A stretch of 9,571 nucleotides of DNA. It comes from Deltaproteobacteria bacterium. GTDB taxonomy: Bacteria > DRYD01. The notes under the pieces were generated by a model. That model was given only the letters and a program-made list of their open reading frames with translations. It was not told the origin of the DNA and did no database searches. The stretch is from positions 1 through 9,571 of the forward strand of contig JAPYWL010000046.1 in NCBI GenBank assembly GCA_028276365.1, read 5' to 3'. The position numbers and the translations under genes were made by a program. Positions 1-6,487 of the stretch are shown piece after piece; positions within the stretch are counted from its first letter, which is position 1; each line of letters opens with the position of its first letter.

Positions 1-905
1 GTAGATAGCGCAATATTTGGACATAACTCCCTAAATTTATAAACTACTTCCAAAAATTTTTCTACAGTATATCTTCTTGCCATTCTTCTTAATATTTCAT
101 TGTTTCCACTTTGTAAAGGCAGATGCACATGTTTAGTTATTTTATCAATTGTACATATAGTTTTTATTTGTTTATCATTGAAATTAGTAGGATAAGGAGA
201 AGTAAATCTTATCCACTTTATTTCATCTATTAATGATACATCATGAAGTAAATCTGCAAAATCATAAGAATTTTTAAGATCTATTCCGTAAGCATTAACT
301 GTTTGTCCTAATAGTATTATTTCTTTATACCCTTTTTGAGCTAAATCTTGAATTTCTTTAATTATTTGTTCTTTAGGTCTGGATTGCATTTTACCTCGTG
401 TAAATGGTACTATACAAAAAGTACAATAATAATCACAGCCAAACATTATGGGAACATAAGCAGAGAATTTAGATAGCCTTCTTGGAGGAATATCAGGTTC
501 TGTCCTTCCTGTAAAATCTACATCCACTATTTTTTTATTTTTATTGTATTTTAGTTCTTGTAAAATTGTGGGTAACTGTGATATTCTATGAGTACCTAAA
601 ACTATATCCACATGATCTATATTAGAAATTTTAAGGTAGTCTTTTTGTGCTAAACACCCTGTTACTATTACTATCATGTCTTTTTTCTCATTTTTAATTT
701 TCTTTAGAGCACCTAATCTACCATAGAACTTATCTTCAGCATTCTTTCTTACCGCACAAGTATTAAATATAACTATATCTGCATCAATTTCATCATCTAC
801 TGGATTAGCTCCAAATTTTTCTAATATCCCTGCTATTAATTCACTATCATACTCATTGGCTTGGCACCCATACGTCTTTATAAAATACTTATAACCGTTT
901 AACAT
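1..905 (-). CDS. miaB: MiaB, tRNA-2-methylthio-N6-dimethylallyladenosine synthase (5' part, runs off the left edge)
   Basis: Radical-SAM methylthiotransferase that adds the 2-methylthio group to N6-isopentenyladenosine-37 of tRNAs, using two [4Fe-4S] clusters. About 301 residues are present of roughly 440 usual for the family. The N-terminal methylthiotransferase domain shows its three cluster cysteines: C14 in KTYGCQANEYDSE, C50 in FNTCAVRKNAEDK and C84 in VTGCLAQ. The radical-SAM domain has the CxxxCxxC triad at C157, C161 and C164 (FGCDYYCTFCIVPFTRG). Family motifs follow: LLGQTVNAYG, FTSPYPTNF and HVHLPLQSGNNEILRRM. The rest of the radical-SAM domain and the TRAM domain lie outside the window. 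The start is the ATG at 905-903, preceded on the minus strand by an AAAGGGTGA ribosome-binding site. MiaB is favoured over MtaB or RimO because of the NTCAVR and QSGNNE motifs. The gene is transcribed away from all the others here. Confidence 0.95.
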   Translation of the reverse strand, partial: MLNGYKYFIKTYGCQANEYDSELIAGILEKFGANPVDDEIDADIVIFNTCAVRKNAEDKFYGRLGALKKIKNEKKDMIVIVTGCLAQKDYLKISNIDHVDIVLGTHRISQLPTILQELKYNKNKKIVDVDFTGRTEPDIPPRRLSKFSAYVPIMFGCDYYCTFCIVPFTRGKMQSRPKEQIIKEIQDLAQKGYKEIILLGQTVNAYGIDLKNSYDFADLLHDVSLIDEIKWIRFTSPYPTNFNDKQIKTICTIDKITKHVHLPLQSGNNEILRRMARRYTVEKFLEVVYKFRELCPNIALS

Positions 906-1037
906 ATAATCACCCTTTATTTAATTATTCTATAACTTCTTATAATTAACCTTTGTATTATTTAATTTTTTAATAAAATAGTAAGTAAAAGGATGTATTA
1001 TTATTTTGTTTAATTTTATAAAAAAGGGGGCAAAATT
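906..1037. promoter_or_regulatory. Divergent intergenic region between miaB and the plus-strand gene run
   Basis: A 132-bp gap separates two genes transcribed away from each other, so it must hold a start of transcription in each direction unless one comes from further upstream. The stretch is almost all A/T, and -10-like and -35-like hexamers can be read at many places. One example is TTGTAT at 953-958 with TAAAAT at 974-979 on the plus strand, but its 15-nt spacing is short. No single promoter can be defended. The ribosome-binding sites of both genes lie at its two ends. I saw no operator palindrome and no terminator. Confidence 0.4.
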
Positions 1038-1490
1038 ATGAATTTAAAGGAAGAAATAGAAATAAATGCTAATCAAGATATAGTATTTAAAGTTATGCTT
1101 GATTTGGAAAAATTCCCTGAATTTATGGAAGATGTTAAAAAAATAACTATTTTACAAGATGAAGGAAATAAAAGAATTAGTGAATGGGAAGCTGAAATAG
1201 ATGGACTCCTTTTTAAATGGCAAGAAGAAGATATATATTACCCCCAAGAATATAAATTAACCTATAAATTAATCAAAGGAGATTTAGATAAATTCGAAGG
1301 ATATTGGGAAATAATTAAACTAAATGATAATAAATCAAAATTAGTAATATTCTTAAGCTTTGATTTAAATATCCCTACTTTAAAAAGTTTAATAATGCCA
1401 ACTATAAAATTTAAAGTAAAGAAGAATTTAGCTTTAATGCTTAAAGCTATCAAATCAAGAGCAGAAAGCTTAGCTATTAATCAAATTTAG
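1038..1490 (+). CDS. SRPBCC (START/COQ10-like) family protein
   Basis: A 150-residue protein with no signal peptide or membrane segment, likely cytoplasmic. It fits the polyketide-cyclase/COQ10-type branch of the SRPBCC helix-grip fold, whose members bind lipids or other hydrophobic ligands in a deep pocket. The N-terminal strand (KEEIEINAN) runs into the family's helix signature FKVMLDLEKFPEFMEDVKKI (residues 17-36). Strands with the SEWEAEIDGLLFKWQEED pattern follow at 48-65, then GDLDKFEGYWEI at 81-92, and a long C-terminal amphipathic helix from about 117. The ATG at 1038 has a GGGGG run seven bases upstream. The gene lies 49 bp before atpH. A link with quinones or membranes would be in keeping with COQ10, but no ligand can be read from the sequence. 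Distant relatives include RatA-like proteins and aromatase/cyclases, so the function stays open. Confidence 0.75.
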   Translation: MNLKEEIEINANQDIVFKVMLDLEKFPEFMEDVKKITILQDEGNKRISEWEAEIDGLLFKWQEEDIYYPQEYKLTYKLIKGDLDKFEGYWEIIKLNDNKSKLVIFLSFDLNIPTLKSLIMPTIKFKVKKNLALMLKAIKSRAESLAINQI

Positions 1491-1539
1491 CTTTTAATTC
1501 AAGAATTTAAATTTAAAAAATATAAACTGGAGGAGATTT

Positions 1540-2127
1540 ATGTTATCCTTAGCTAATAGATATGCAGACTCACTTTTTGAAATAGCTGCTAAATATAACT
1601 TAGAAGAAACTATCCTAAAAGAATTAGAAAATTTTTATAATCTAATAAATAAGGATAAATTAATTGATGAGATTTGGCATTCAAAATCTTTAACCACATC
1701 TGATAAATCTAATATGCTTATAGATCTATTACCTTTTAATTACCTTACTAAAGAGTTTTTAAAACTAATAGCTTCTAAAAAACGAGAAAAACTATTAAAA
1801 CTTATTATTTACTATTATAAAAAAAACTATGAAAACAAATATGGAATATTTGAAGGAACCCTAATTTTAGCTAAAAAAATAGATAACCTTATTCTAAATG
1901 AACTTCTAAAAAGTATAGAAAAAATATTAAATAAAAAAATATTAGTAAATCAAATAAAAATAAATCCAGAAATTATGGGAGGATTTATCTTAATTAGTGA
2001 TGAAACTATTTTAGACTATTCTATTAAGAACAACTTTGAAAAACTTTTAAAAGAAATAAATATTAATATAGAAAAATTCCTACTTAAATCTAATTTATTT
2101 AGCAAAATAAATTACAACTTAAATTAA
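1540..2127 (+). CDS. atpH: F1Fo ATP synthase subunit delta (OSCP family), away from an atp operon
   Basis: Subunit delta sits on top of F1 and joins it to the peripheral stalk (subunit b) of the proton- or sodium-driven ATP synthase. The 195-residue protein is slightly longer than the usual ~180. The N-terminal helical domain begins with the family pattern LANRYADSLFEIA (4-16). Helices continue to about residue 105. The C-terminal domain holds the diagnostic segment INPEIMGGFILISDETILDYSIKNNFEKL (141-169), matching the family's P-x-x-x-GG-F...D-x-S-x-x-x-x-L pattern. Residues 180-195 are a short tail that varies in the family. The ATG at 1540 follows a strong GGAGGAG (1529-1535). In most bacteria atpH lies between atpF and atpA. 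Here it sits between a SRPBCC gene and rplQ, so the other subunits must be encoded elsewhere. Confidence 0.9.
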   Translation: MLSLANRYADSLFEIAAKYNLEETILKELENFYNLINKDKLIDEIWHSKSLTTSDKSNMLIDLLPFNYLTKEFLKLIASKKREKLLKLIIYYYKKNYENKYGIFEGTLILAKKIDNLILNELLKSIEKILNKKILVNQIKINPEIMGGFILISDETILDYSIKNNFEKLLKEININIEKFLLKSNLFSKINYNLN

Positions 2128-2143
2128 TTAGATTAATTAAATA

Positions 2144-2203
2144 GGATTTGGTAAAAATATATTTGATTTCCGCTTAATCTGGGAGCGGAATATAAATCCC
2201 CAG
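2144..2203 (+). promoter_or_regulatory. Predicted pseudoknot RNA in the rplQ leader
   Basis: Seen directly: TTCCGCT (2168-2174) is exactly complementary to AGCGGAA (2184-2190), giving a 7-bp stem with a 9-nt loop. The loop contains CTGGG (2179-2183), exactly complementary to CCCAG (2199-2203) just 3' of the stem, so an H-type pseudoknot can form. In addition GGATTT (2144-2149) can pair with AAATCC (2194-2199) as an outer helix. The outer helix and the pseudoknot compete only for base 2199, so GGATTT/AAATCC and CTGG/CCAG fit together side by side. It ends 24 nt before the rplQ ribosome-binding site. This G/C cluster stands out in an A/T-rich gap. No T tract follows on either strand, so it is not a standard terminator. 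I do not recognise it as any named riboswitch. Its position suggests control of rplQ translation or mRNA stability, which is inference. Confidence 0.5.
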
Positions 2204-2238
2204 AAAAATAAAATAAAAAATAACCTAGGGAGTAAATT

Positions 2239-2679
2239 ATGAGACATAGAAGAAGATATAAGAAATTAAGAAGATATAGTGAGCATAGAATTTCTATGTT
2301 AAAAACTTTATTTAAGAATATAATAAATAGTCCAAAACTAGAAATAGTAACTACTATATCACGAGCCAAAGCCTTAGTTAATTATTCTTCTAAATATATT
2401 ACTTTTGCTAAAAAAGCTGCTAAAATTAAAGAATTACTTAATAATGCTCCTGAAGAAGAGAAACCTAAACTTAGAACCCAATTAGTTAATTTCTCTAGAA
2501 AAATATATTCAGTGTTAAGGGATAAAAAAATGGTTAAAGCTTTAATAGATTTAGGCGTAGTTTTAAATTCTGCTAAAAAAGGAGAAAGTGGTAGTGTTGG
2601 GGGCTATTTTAAAATATATAGACTAGGTTTTAGAAGAGGAGATGCTGCACCTGTTGCTTTAGTTAAATTAGTATCATAA
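2239..2679 (+). CDS. rplQ: 50S ribosomal protein L17
   Basis: Large-subunit ribosomal protein that lies near the peptide exit tunnel. The protein has 146 residues, within the upper part of the bacterial range. It starts with the family N-terminus MRHRRRYKKLRRYSEHRISML (compare MRHxxxxxKLGRxxxHRxAML; the usual Gly of LGR is Arg here). The core follows with SRAKALVNYSSKYITFAKKA, the SVLRDKKMVKALIDLG helix, and the highly typical C-terminus GGYFKIYRLGFRRGDAAPVALVKLV. A Glu/Pro-rich segment near residues 70-76 (NAPEEEK) and a Lys/Gly/Ser stretch near 115-121 look like small lineage-specific insertions. The ATG at 2239 has GGGAG about six bases upstream. In most bacteria rplQ closes the alpha operon directly after rpoA. 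Here it follows atpH and a 111-bp gap with a structured leader, and precedes tlyA. Confidence 0.95.
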   Translation: MRHRRRYKKLRRYSEHRISMLKTLFKNIINSPKLEIVTTISRAKALVNYSSKYITFAKKAAKIKELLNNAPEEEKPKLRTQLVNFSRKIYSVLRDKKMVKALIDLGVVLNSAKKGESGSVGGYFKIYRLGFRRGDAAPVALVKLVS

Positions 2680-2700
2680 AATCACATTTTATTTATTAAA

Positions 2701-3489
2701 GTGAAAGATAAAGAAAATCAAACTGTAAATAAAAATAAATCACTAAAACTAAGGTTAGATGAATATTTAGTTATTAATAAGTACGTAGATAGTAGAGTAT
2801 TAGCTCAAAAATTAATCTTAGATTCTAAAGTTTTTATAAATAATATAGTAATAAATAAGCCAAGTTACAAAGTTAAGGAAAACGATACAGTTAAGGTAGA
2901 ATTAAATAATGAGAGGTATGTATCTAGAGGGGGTTATAAATTAGAAGCAGCTATTAAAGAATTTAATATAGATGTAAAAGATAAAGTTTGCTTAGATATA
3001 GGAGCTTCTACAGGAGGATTTACTGATTGCATGTTATATCATAATGCTAAATTAGTTATAGCCTTAGATAATGGATATAATCAGCTACATCCTAAACTAA
3101 GAAATAATTCCAAAGTCATAAATATAGAAAAATTTAATGCCAAAGAAATACATACTATATATGATAAATTAGTATCTTATGGTAAGATAGATATAATTAC
3201 AATAGATGTATCCTTTATCAGTGTTTTAAAAATATTTGAATCACTTAATAGATGTAATTTAGACAATGTTAAGATAATTCCCTTAATTAAACCTAATTTT
3301 GAGCTTAATAAAGATGAGAGAAAGTATATAAAAAAAGGTGTTCTTAAAGATAAAAAAATTATATTTAAAGTAGTATTAAGAGTTTTAAAAAATATAAGAA
3401 AAATGGGATTTGTTTTTAAAGGAATTATTAAATCCCCTATTTTAGGAACTAAAGGAAATCAAGAGTTTTTGGCTCTATTTGAAAAATAA
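2701..3489 (+). CDS. tlyA: TlyA-type rRNA (cytidine-2'-O)-methyltransferase
   Basis: S-adenosylmethionine-dependent methyltransferase of the TlyA family, often annotated as hemolysin. Characterised members 2'-O-methylate cytidines in 16S and/or 23S rRNA. In 262 residues it shows an N-terminal S4 RNA-binding domain (KLRLDEYLV...SRVLAQKLI, about 16-75), the linker VSRGGYKLEAAIKEF, and a FtsJ-like Rossmann methyltransferase domain. The SAM-binding loop is LDIGASTGGFTDC (98-110), and the DVSFIS motif is at 169-174. The K-D-K-E tetrad of the family appears as K80, D169, K197 and E255. The start is a GTG 21 bp after rplQ, and no Shine-Dalgarno sequence is visible. No other ATG or GTG lies in frame between the rplQ stop and the S4 domain, so GTG at 2701 is the best choice. 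Whether the target is 16S, 23S or both cannot be read here. Confidence 0.92.
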   Translation: MKDKENQTVNKNKSLKLRLDEYLVINKYVDSRVLAQKLILDSKVFINNIVINKPSYKVKENDTVKVELNNERYVSRGGYKLEAAIKEFNIDVKDKVCLDIGASTGGFTDCMLYHNAKLVIALDNGYNQLHPKLRNNSKVINIEKFNAKEIHTIYDKLVSYGKIDIITIDVSFISVLKIFESLNRCNLDNVKIIPLIKPNFELNKDERKYIKKGVLKDKKIIFKVVLRVLKNIRKMGFVFKGIIKSPILGTKGNQEFLALFEK

Positions 3490-3510
3490 CTATTAATTTA
3501 TTTAATTTTT

Positions 3511-4191
3511 ATGAGAGTTTCTTTATTTAGTGGTACATTTAATCTTATACATATTGGCCATCTTTTAGTTATCAACTTAGCTATTGAGAAATTTTTAATA
3601 GATATCCTTTATATTATACCTAATAAAATTCCTGTTCATAAAAAAAAAGATTTTATTTTACCCCCTAAATTAAGATTGAAATTAATACAAATTAGTATAA
3701 AAGAACTAAAATATAAAGATAAAATAATTGTTTCAGATTTTGAAATTAAGAATAAATTAAGTTCTTTTTCTTATTATACCGTTAAAAATTTTAGAGAGAT
3801 ATATAGAAATGATGAATTATATTTTTTAATTGGTGATGATAGTTTAGTATTTTACAAGTGGTTTAATTTTAATGAAATTTTTAATTTGATCGATAAATTT
3901 ATCATTATTGATAGATATTATAAATATGAAAATAAACAGGATTTTATTAATAAAATTAGTGAAATTTATAATAGTGATTTATTTAAAAACAGAGAATTAA
4001 ATTGGGAATTATATGAATTAATTAATAAAAGTTATTTTCCAGATAAAATAGAGATACTAGGTTTACCTAAAATAGAAATATCTTCCACTTATATAATCAA
4101 TAGATTAAAAAGTGGTTTATCTGTAGATTATATGCTTAATAATCAGGTAAAAAAAATAATAGAAAAAAGATTTTTTTTTGGATCTAGTTAA
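3511..4191 (+). CDS. nadD: Nicotinate-nucleotide adenylyltransferase
   Basis: Makes nicotinic acid adenine dinucleotide from NaMN and ATP, the step before NAD synthetase in NAD biosynthesis; cytoplasmic. The 226-residue protein opens with the nucleotidyltransferase phosphate-binding loop SGTFNLIHIGHL (7-18), with H14 and H17 as the (H/T)xGH pair. IIPNKIPVHKK (35-45) matches the PxxxPxHK substrate loop. LIGDDSL (106-112) stands in for the usual GADSL. The C-terminal signature IEISSTYIINRL...GLSVDYMLNNQVKKII (188-217) matches ISSTxIRxRLxxGxSIxYLVPxxVxxYI, with Ile in place of the Arg after STxI. The ATG at 3511 follows tlyA by 21 bp, and no Shine-Dalgarno sequence is visible. A run of nine T (4171-4179) lies near the 3' end and encodes the Phe-rich tail, so a sequencing slip could alter the last residues. 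Confidence 0.93.
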   Translation: MRVSLFSGTFNLIHIGHLLVINLAIEKFLIDILYIIPNKIPVHKKKDFILPPKLRLKLIQISIKELKYKDKIIVSDFEIKNKLSSFSYYTVKNFREIYRNDELYFLIGDDSLVFYKWFNFNEIFNLIDKFIIIDRYYKYENKQDFINKISEIYNSDLFKNRELNWELYELINKSYFPDKIEILGLPKIEISSTYIINRLKSGLSVDYMLNNQVKKIIEKRFFFGSS

Positions 4192-4197
4192 TGGAAG

Positions 4198-4222
4198 AAG
4201 ATAATTTAATTAAAATTATCTT
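4198..4222. repeat. Perfect 10-bp inverted repeat just before the PilT-like gene
   Basis: AAGATAATTT (4198-4207) and AAATTATCTT (4213-4222) are exact reverse complements around the 5-nt loop AATTA. The repeat fills most of the 45-bp gap between nadD and the PilT-like gene and abuts that gene's AAGGAGGT ribosome-binding site (4223-4230). Each arm has only one G/C base and no T tract follows, so it is a poor terminator. It could be a protein-binding palindrome or a weak mRNA hairpin that presents or masks the ribosome-binding site. In DNA this A/T-rich, chance palindromes are not rare. Confidence 0.5.
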
Positions 4223-4236
4223 AAGGAGGTACTTTT

Positions 4237-5298
4237 ATGAATATTTTAGATAAATTATTAATACTTATGTTTCAGCAGAACGCTGAAAGTATCTTCTTTA
4301 TTGAAGGTAATGAACCTTTTATGAAATACAAAGATGGAAAACTACAAAATTTAGTTGACGAAAAATTAGATAAAGAACAAATAGAAGAATTAATAAAAAT
4401 ATTTTTAAGTGATAAAGATAGAATTGAATTAAAAAAATGGGGATATTGGTTAGGGAATTATACTACACCTAATAATTTAACTTTTAAAGGAATTTCTTTT
4501 TACCAAAAAGGAAAATTAAGCATAATATTTTACCCTGCTATAGTTGAGAGTTATTCTATCCAAGATTTAGATTTACCTCCTATTTTTGTTGAGGCTTTAA
4601 ATAAGAATAAGGGATTAATAATAATAAGTGGGCCTAGGAAAAGTGGGAAAACTACTATTTTTAATAGCTCTATTGAGTATATACTTAATAATAGATCTAT
4701 TACGCTTGCTACTGTTGAAGATTTCATTGAAAAAGAGTTTACTAATTCTAAAGGAATTGTTTATCAATTTTTAGTAGGTAAGGATTATAGTAATCTTAAA
4801 GAAGTTTTAAATATAATAAGAAGGGTTAAACCAGATGTCGTAGCTATTCAGGAAATAGTTAATTACGATTATCTTAGTTTAGCTTTGGATTTAGCCTTAA
4901 GTGGATTATTAGTTATTTGTACTTTAAATGCTGATGGTATAATTTCTGCGTTTGAAAAAATTGGTGGTATGGCAGGAGATCAAAAAGAAAACGTATTTAG
5001 ATACTTATCTATGGTCTTAGAAATATTAATTTCAGGTAATCTTTTTCAAACTACTGAAAATATTTTAAAATATGTATATGATTTTTATTTTAATGATATT
5101 GAATTTATAAAGAATATAGCAAAGGGAGATATAACTGAAGTTTATTTAAAGATGGTAGAAAGAAGGGAAAAAGGATTTAGGGTTCAAGAGTATACTTTAA
5201 AAGCACTTATAAAGAAAGGTTTAATAAAGGAAGAAGAAGCTATTTTAAAAGCTGCTAGACCTAATGAATTAAAAAAAGTACTTGCTGCTCCTTTTTAA
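4237..5298 (+). CDS. Divergent PilT/GspE-family secretion-type ATPase
   Basis: A 353-residue protein, the usual length of PilT, the hexameric ATPase that retracts type IV pili. The N-terminal PAS-like domain is about residues 1-100, then the RecA-like core. Walker A is ISGPRKSGKTT (130-140). The Asp-box region is TVEDFIEKEF (159-168). The Walker B region reads KPDVVAIQEIVNYD (198-211): its glutamate (E206) is kept, but the preceding Gly and following Arg-Asp of the usual VGExRD are replaced. The His-box of PilT (SGHLVFGTLHT) reads SGLLVICTLNADG (222-234), with both histidines gone. The C-terminus, KKGLIKEEEAILKAARPNELKKVL, matches the PilT tail. The ATG at 4237 has a strong AAGGAGGT. No other pilus or secretion gene is nearby. 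The fold is confident. Pilus retraction is not, and it may be a repurposed or regulatory paralogue. Confidence 0.75.
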   Translation: MNILDKLLILMFQQNAESIFFIEGNEPFMKYKDGKLQNLVDEKLDKEQIEELIKIFLSDKDRIELKKWGYWLGNYTTPNNLTFKGISFYQKGKLSIIFYPAIVESYSIQDLDLPPIFVEALNKNKGLIIISGPRKSGKTTIFNSSIEYILNNRSITLATVEDFIEKEFTNSKGIVYQFLVGKDYSNLKEVLNIIRRVKPDVVAIQEIVNYDYLSLALDLALSGLLVICTLNADGIISAFEKIGGMAGDQKENVFRYLSMVLEILISGNLFQTTENILKYVYDFYFNDIEFIKNIAKGDITEVYLKMVERREKGFRVQEYTLKALIKKGLIKEEEAILKAARPNELKKVLAAPF

Positions 5299-5328
5299 TT
5301 ATTATAAGGATAAGGAGGGATTTAGTTC

Positions 5329-6447
5329 ATGGTTAAAAACTTAAAAAATATTTCTAAAATTATTTTCTTTATCTTCTTTAGTTTTGTTATTTTTATTTTT
5401 AGTTTCAATTTATTAAAGGTTAGTTCAAAGATAGATAAGCCAATTTTATATCAATTACAGAATGAAATAAGAGATGTTGTAGATAGTTCAAAGGAAAGTA
5501 TAGTTAGTGTAGTTTCTATTAATGTTGATGTTGATCCTACTTTAAGGCAATGGTATGAGCAATTTAAAGGTACTCCTTTTGAATATTACTTTAAAGACTA
5601 TGTGGATCAAACACCAAAGATAGTTGGTAGCGGGGTTATAGTATCTAAGGATGGTTTAGTTATTACAAATGCCCATGTAGCTTTAGGAGCTCCTAATATC
5701 ACTATTAAAATAAATGATAAAATCTTTAAAAAAGTAAAAATATTAGCAGTTAGCAAGAAATTAGATTTAGCTCTGCTTAAAATAGAAGATAATAATTTAA
5801 ATTTAAAGCCTATAGTTTTTGCTAATTCTGATAATGTTAAAGTAGGAGATATTGTTTTTGCTATTGGTAATCCTTTTGGATTTGAATTAACTGTTACTAT
5901 GGGAATAATTTCTGCTACTAATAGAAAATTAGATACTTATGTAGGATTTAAATACAGTAATTTAATTCAAACAGATGCTCCACTAAATCCTGGCAATTCT
6001 GGAGGAGCTTTAATTGATATCAATGGCAGGTTAGTAGGTATAAATACTGCAATTGCTTCTACTAGTGGTAGCTCCTCAGGTATTGGATTTGCTATTCCTT
6101 CTAATATTGTCTCTAAATTTATTCAAGATAGTAAAAATAAAACTCAAACTTACTCTGATTCAAGACCATTTTTAGGGGTTAGAGTAGCTGATTTACCTGA
6201 TTACCTTAAAAATTATCTTAATATAAGTTATGGAGTAATTGTTGTTGAAGTTATCAAAGATAGTCCTGCTGATAAAGCTGGTATTAAAAAAGATGATATC
6301 ATCCTGGAATTTGATGATAAACCTGTTAATTCTTATGACGATTTAGTAGATTTAATTATGCAATCTAAAATAGGTCAAAAAGTTAAAATTAAAATATTAA
6401 GAAAAAATCAAGAAATTTACCTTTTCCCTGTTATTGGAAAACAATAA
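5329..6447 (+). CDS. HtrA/Deg-type trypsin-like serine protease with one PDZ domain
   Basis: Envelope quality-control protease (family S1C) that degrades or handles misfolded extracytoplasmic proteins. Of 372 residues, 10-30 form one hydrophobic segment after a Lys-rich start, so it is either a cleaved signal peptide or, more likely, an anchor with the protease outside. The protease domain (about 40-270) has the full triad: H116 in VITNAHV, D146 in KLDLALLKI and S224 in NPGNSGGALID. GIGFAIPSNIV (251-261) is the conserved segment after it. A single PDZ domain covers about 277-368 (FLGVRVADL, SPADKAGIKKDDIILEFDDKPV). One PDZ and an N-terminal anchor resemble DegS or Gram-positive HtrA more than two-PDZ DegP. 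The ATG at 5329 has AAGGAGG (5312-5318). The gene is followed 40 bp later by an envelope protein gene, which suits a shared envelope role. Confidence 0.93.
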   Translation: MVKNLKNISKIIFFIFFSFVIFIFSFNLLKVSSKIDKPILYQLQNEIRDVVDSSKESIVSVVSINVDVDPTLRQWYEQFKGTPFEYYFKDYVDQTPKIVGSGVIVSKDGLVITNAHVALGAPNITIKINDKIFKKVKILAVSKKLDLALLKIEDNNLNLKPIVFANSDNVKVGDIVFAIGNPFGFELTVTMGIISATNRKLDTYVGFKYSNLIQTDAPLNPGNSGGALIDINGRLVGINTAIASTSGSSSGIGFAIPSNIVSKFIQDSKNKTQTYSDSRPFLGVRVADLPDYLKNYLNISYGVIVVEVIKDSPADKAGIKKDDIILEFDDKPVNSYDDLVDLIMQSKIGQKVKIKILRKNQEIYLFPVIGKQ

Positions 6448-6487
6448 TAATTTAAAAATTTAAACAAATTTAAAAAGGGGATAAGAT

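Noticed and set aside
1262-1453. Short minus-strand frame inside the SRPBCC gene
   Set aside because: Fully antisense to a gene with clear family motifs; no recognisable protein.
2168-2190. GC-rich hairpin before rplQ as an intrinsic terminator for atpH
   Set aside because: No T tract follows the stem on the plus strand or on the minus strand; the loop pairs downstream, which fits a pseudoknot better.
2133-2369. Open minus-strand frame across the rplQ leader and 5' end
   Set aside because: It overlaps the conserved start of L17 and has only hydrophobic low-complexity content expected from A/T-rich antisense DNA.
4149-4179. A-rich stretch followed by nine T at the end of nadD as a terminator or phase-variable tract
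   Set aside because: There is no G/C stem, it lies inside the conserved frame, and a slip would only change the last few residues; treated as ordinary A/T-rich coding sequence.
6447-6480. Repeated ATTTAAA-like words between the HtrA and BatD-like genes
   Set aside because: Short, imperfect and expected by chance in sequence of this composition.
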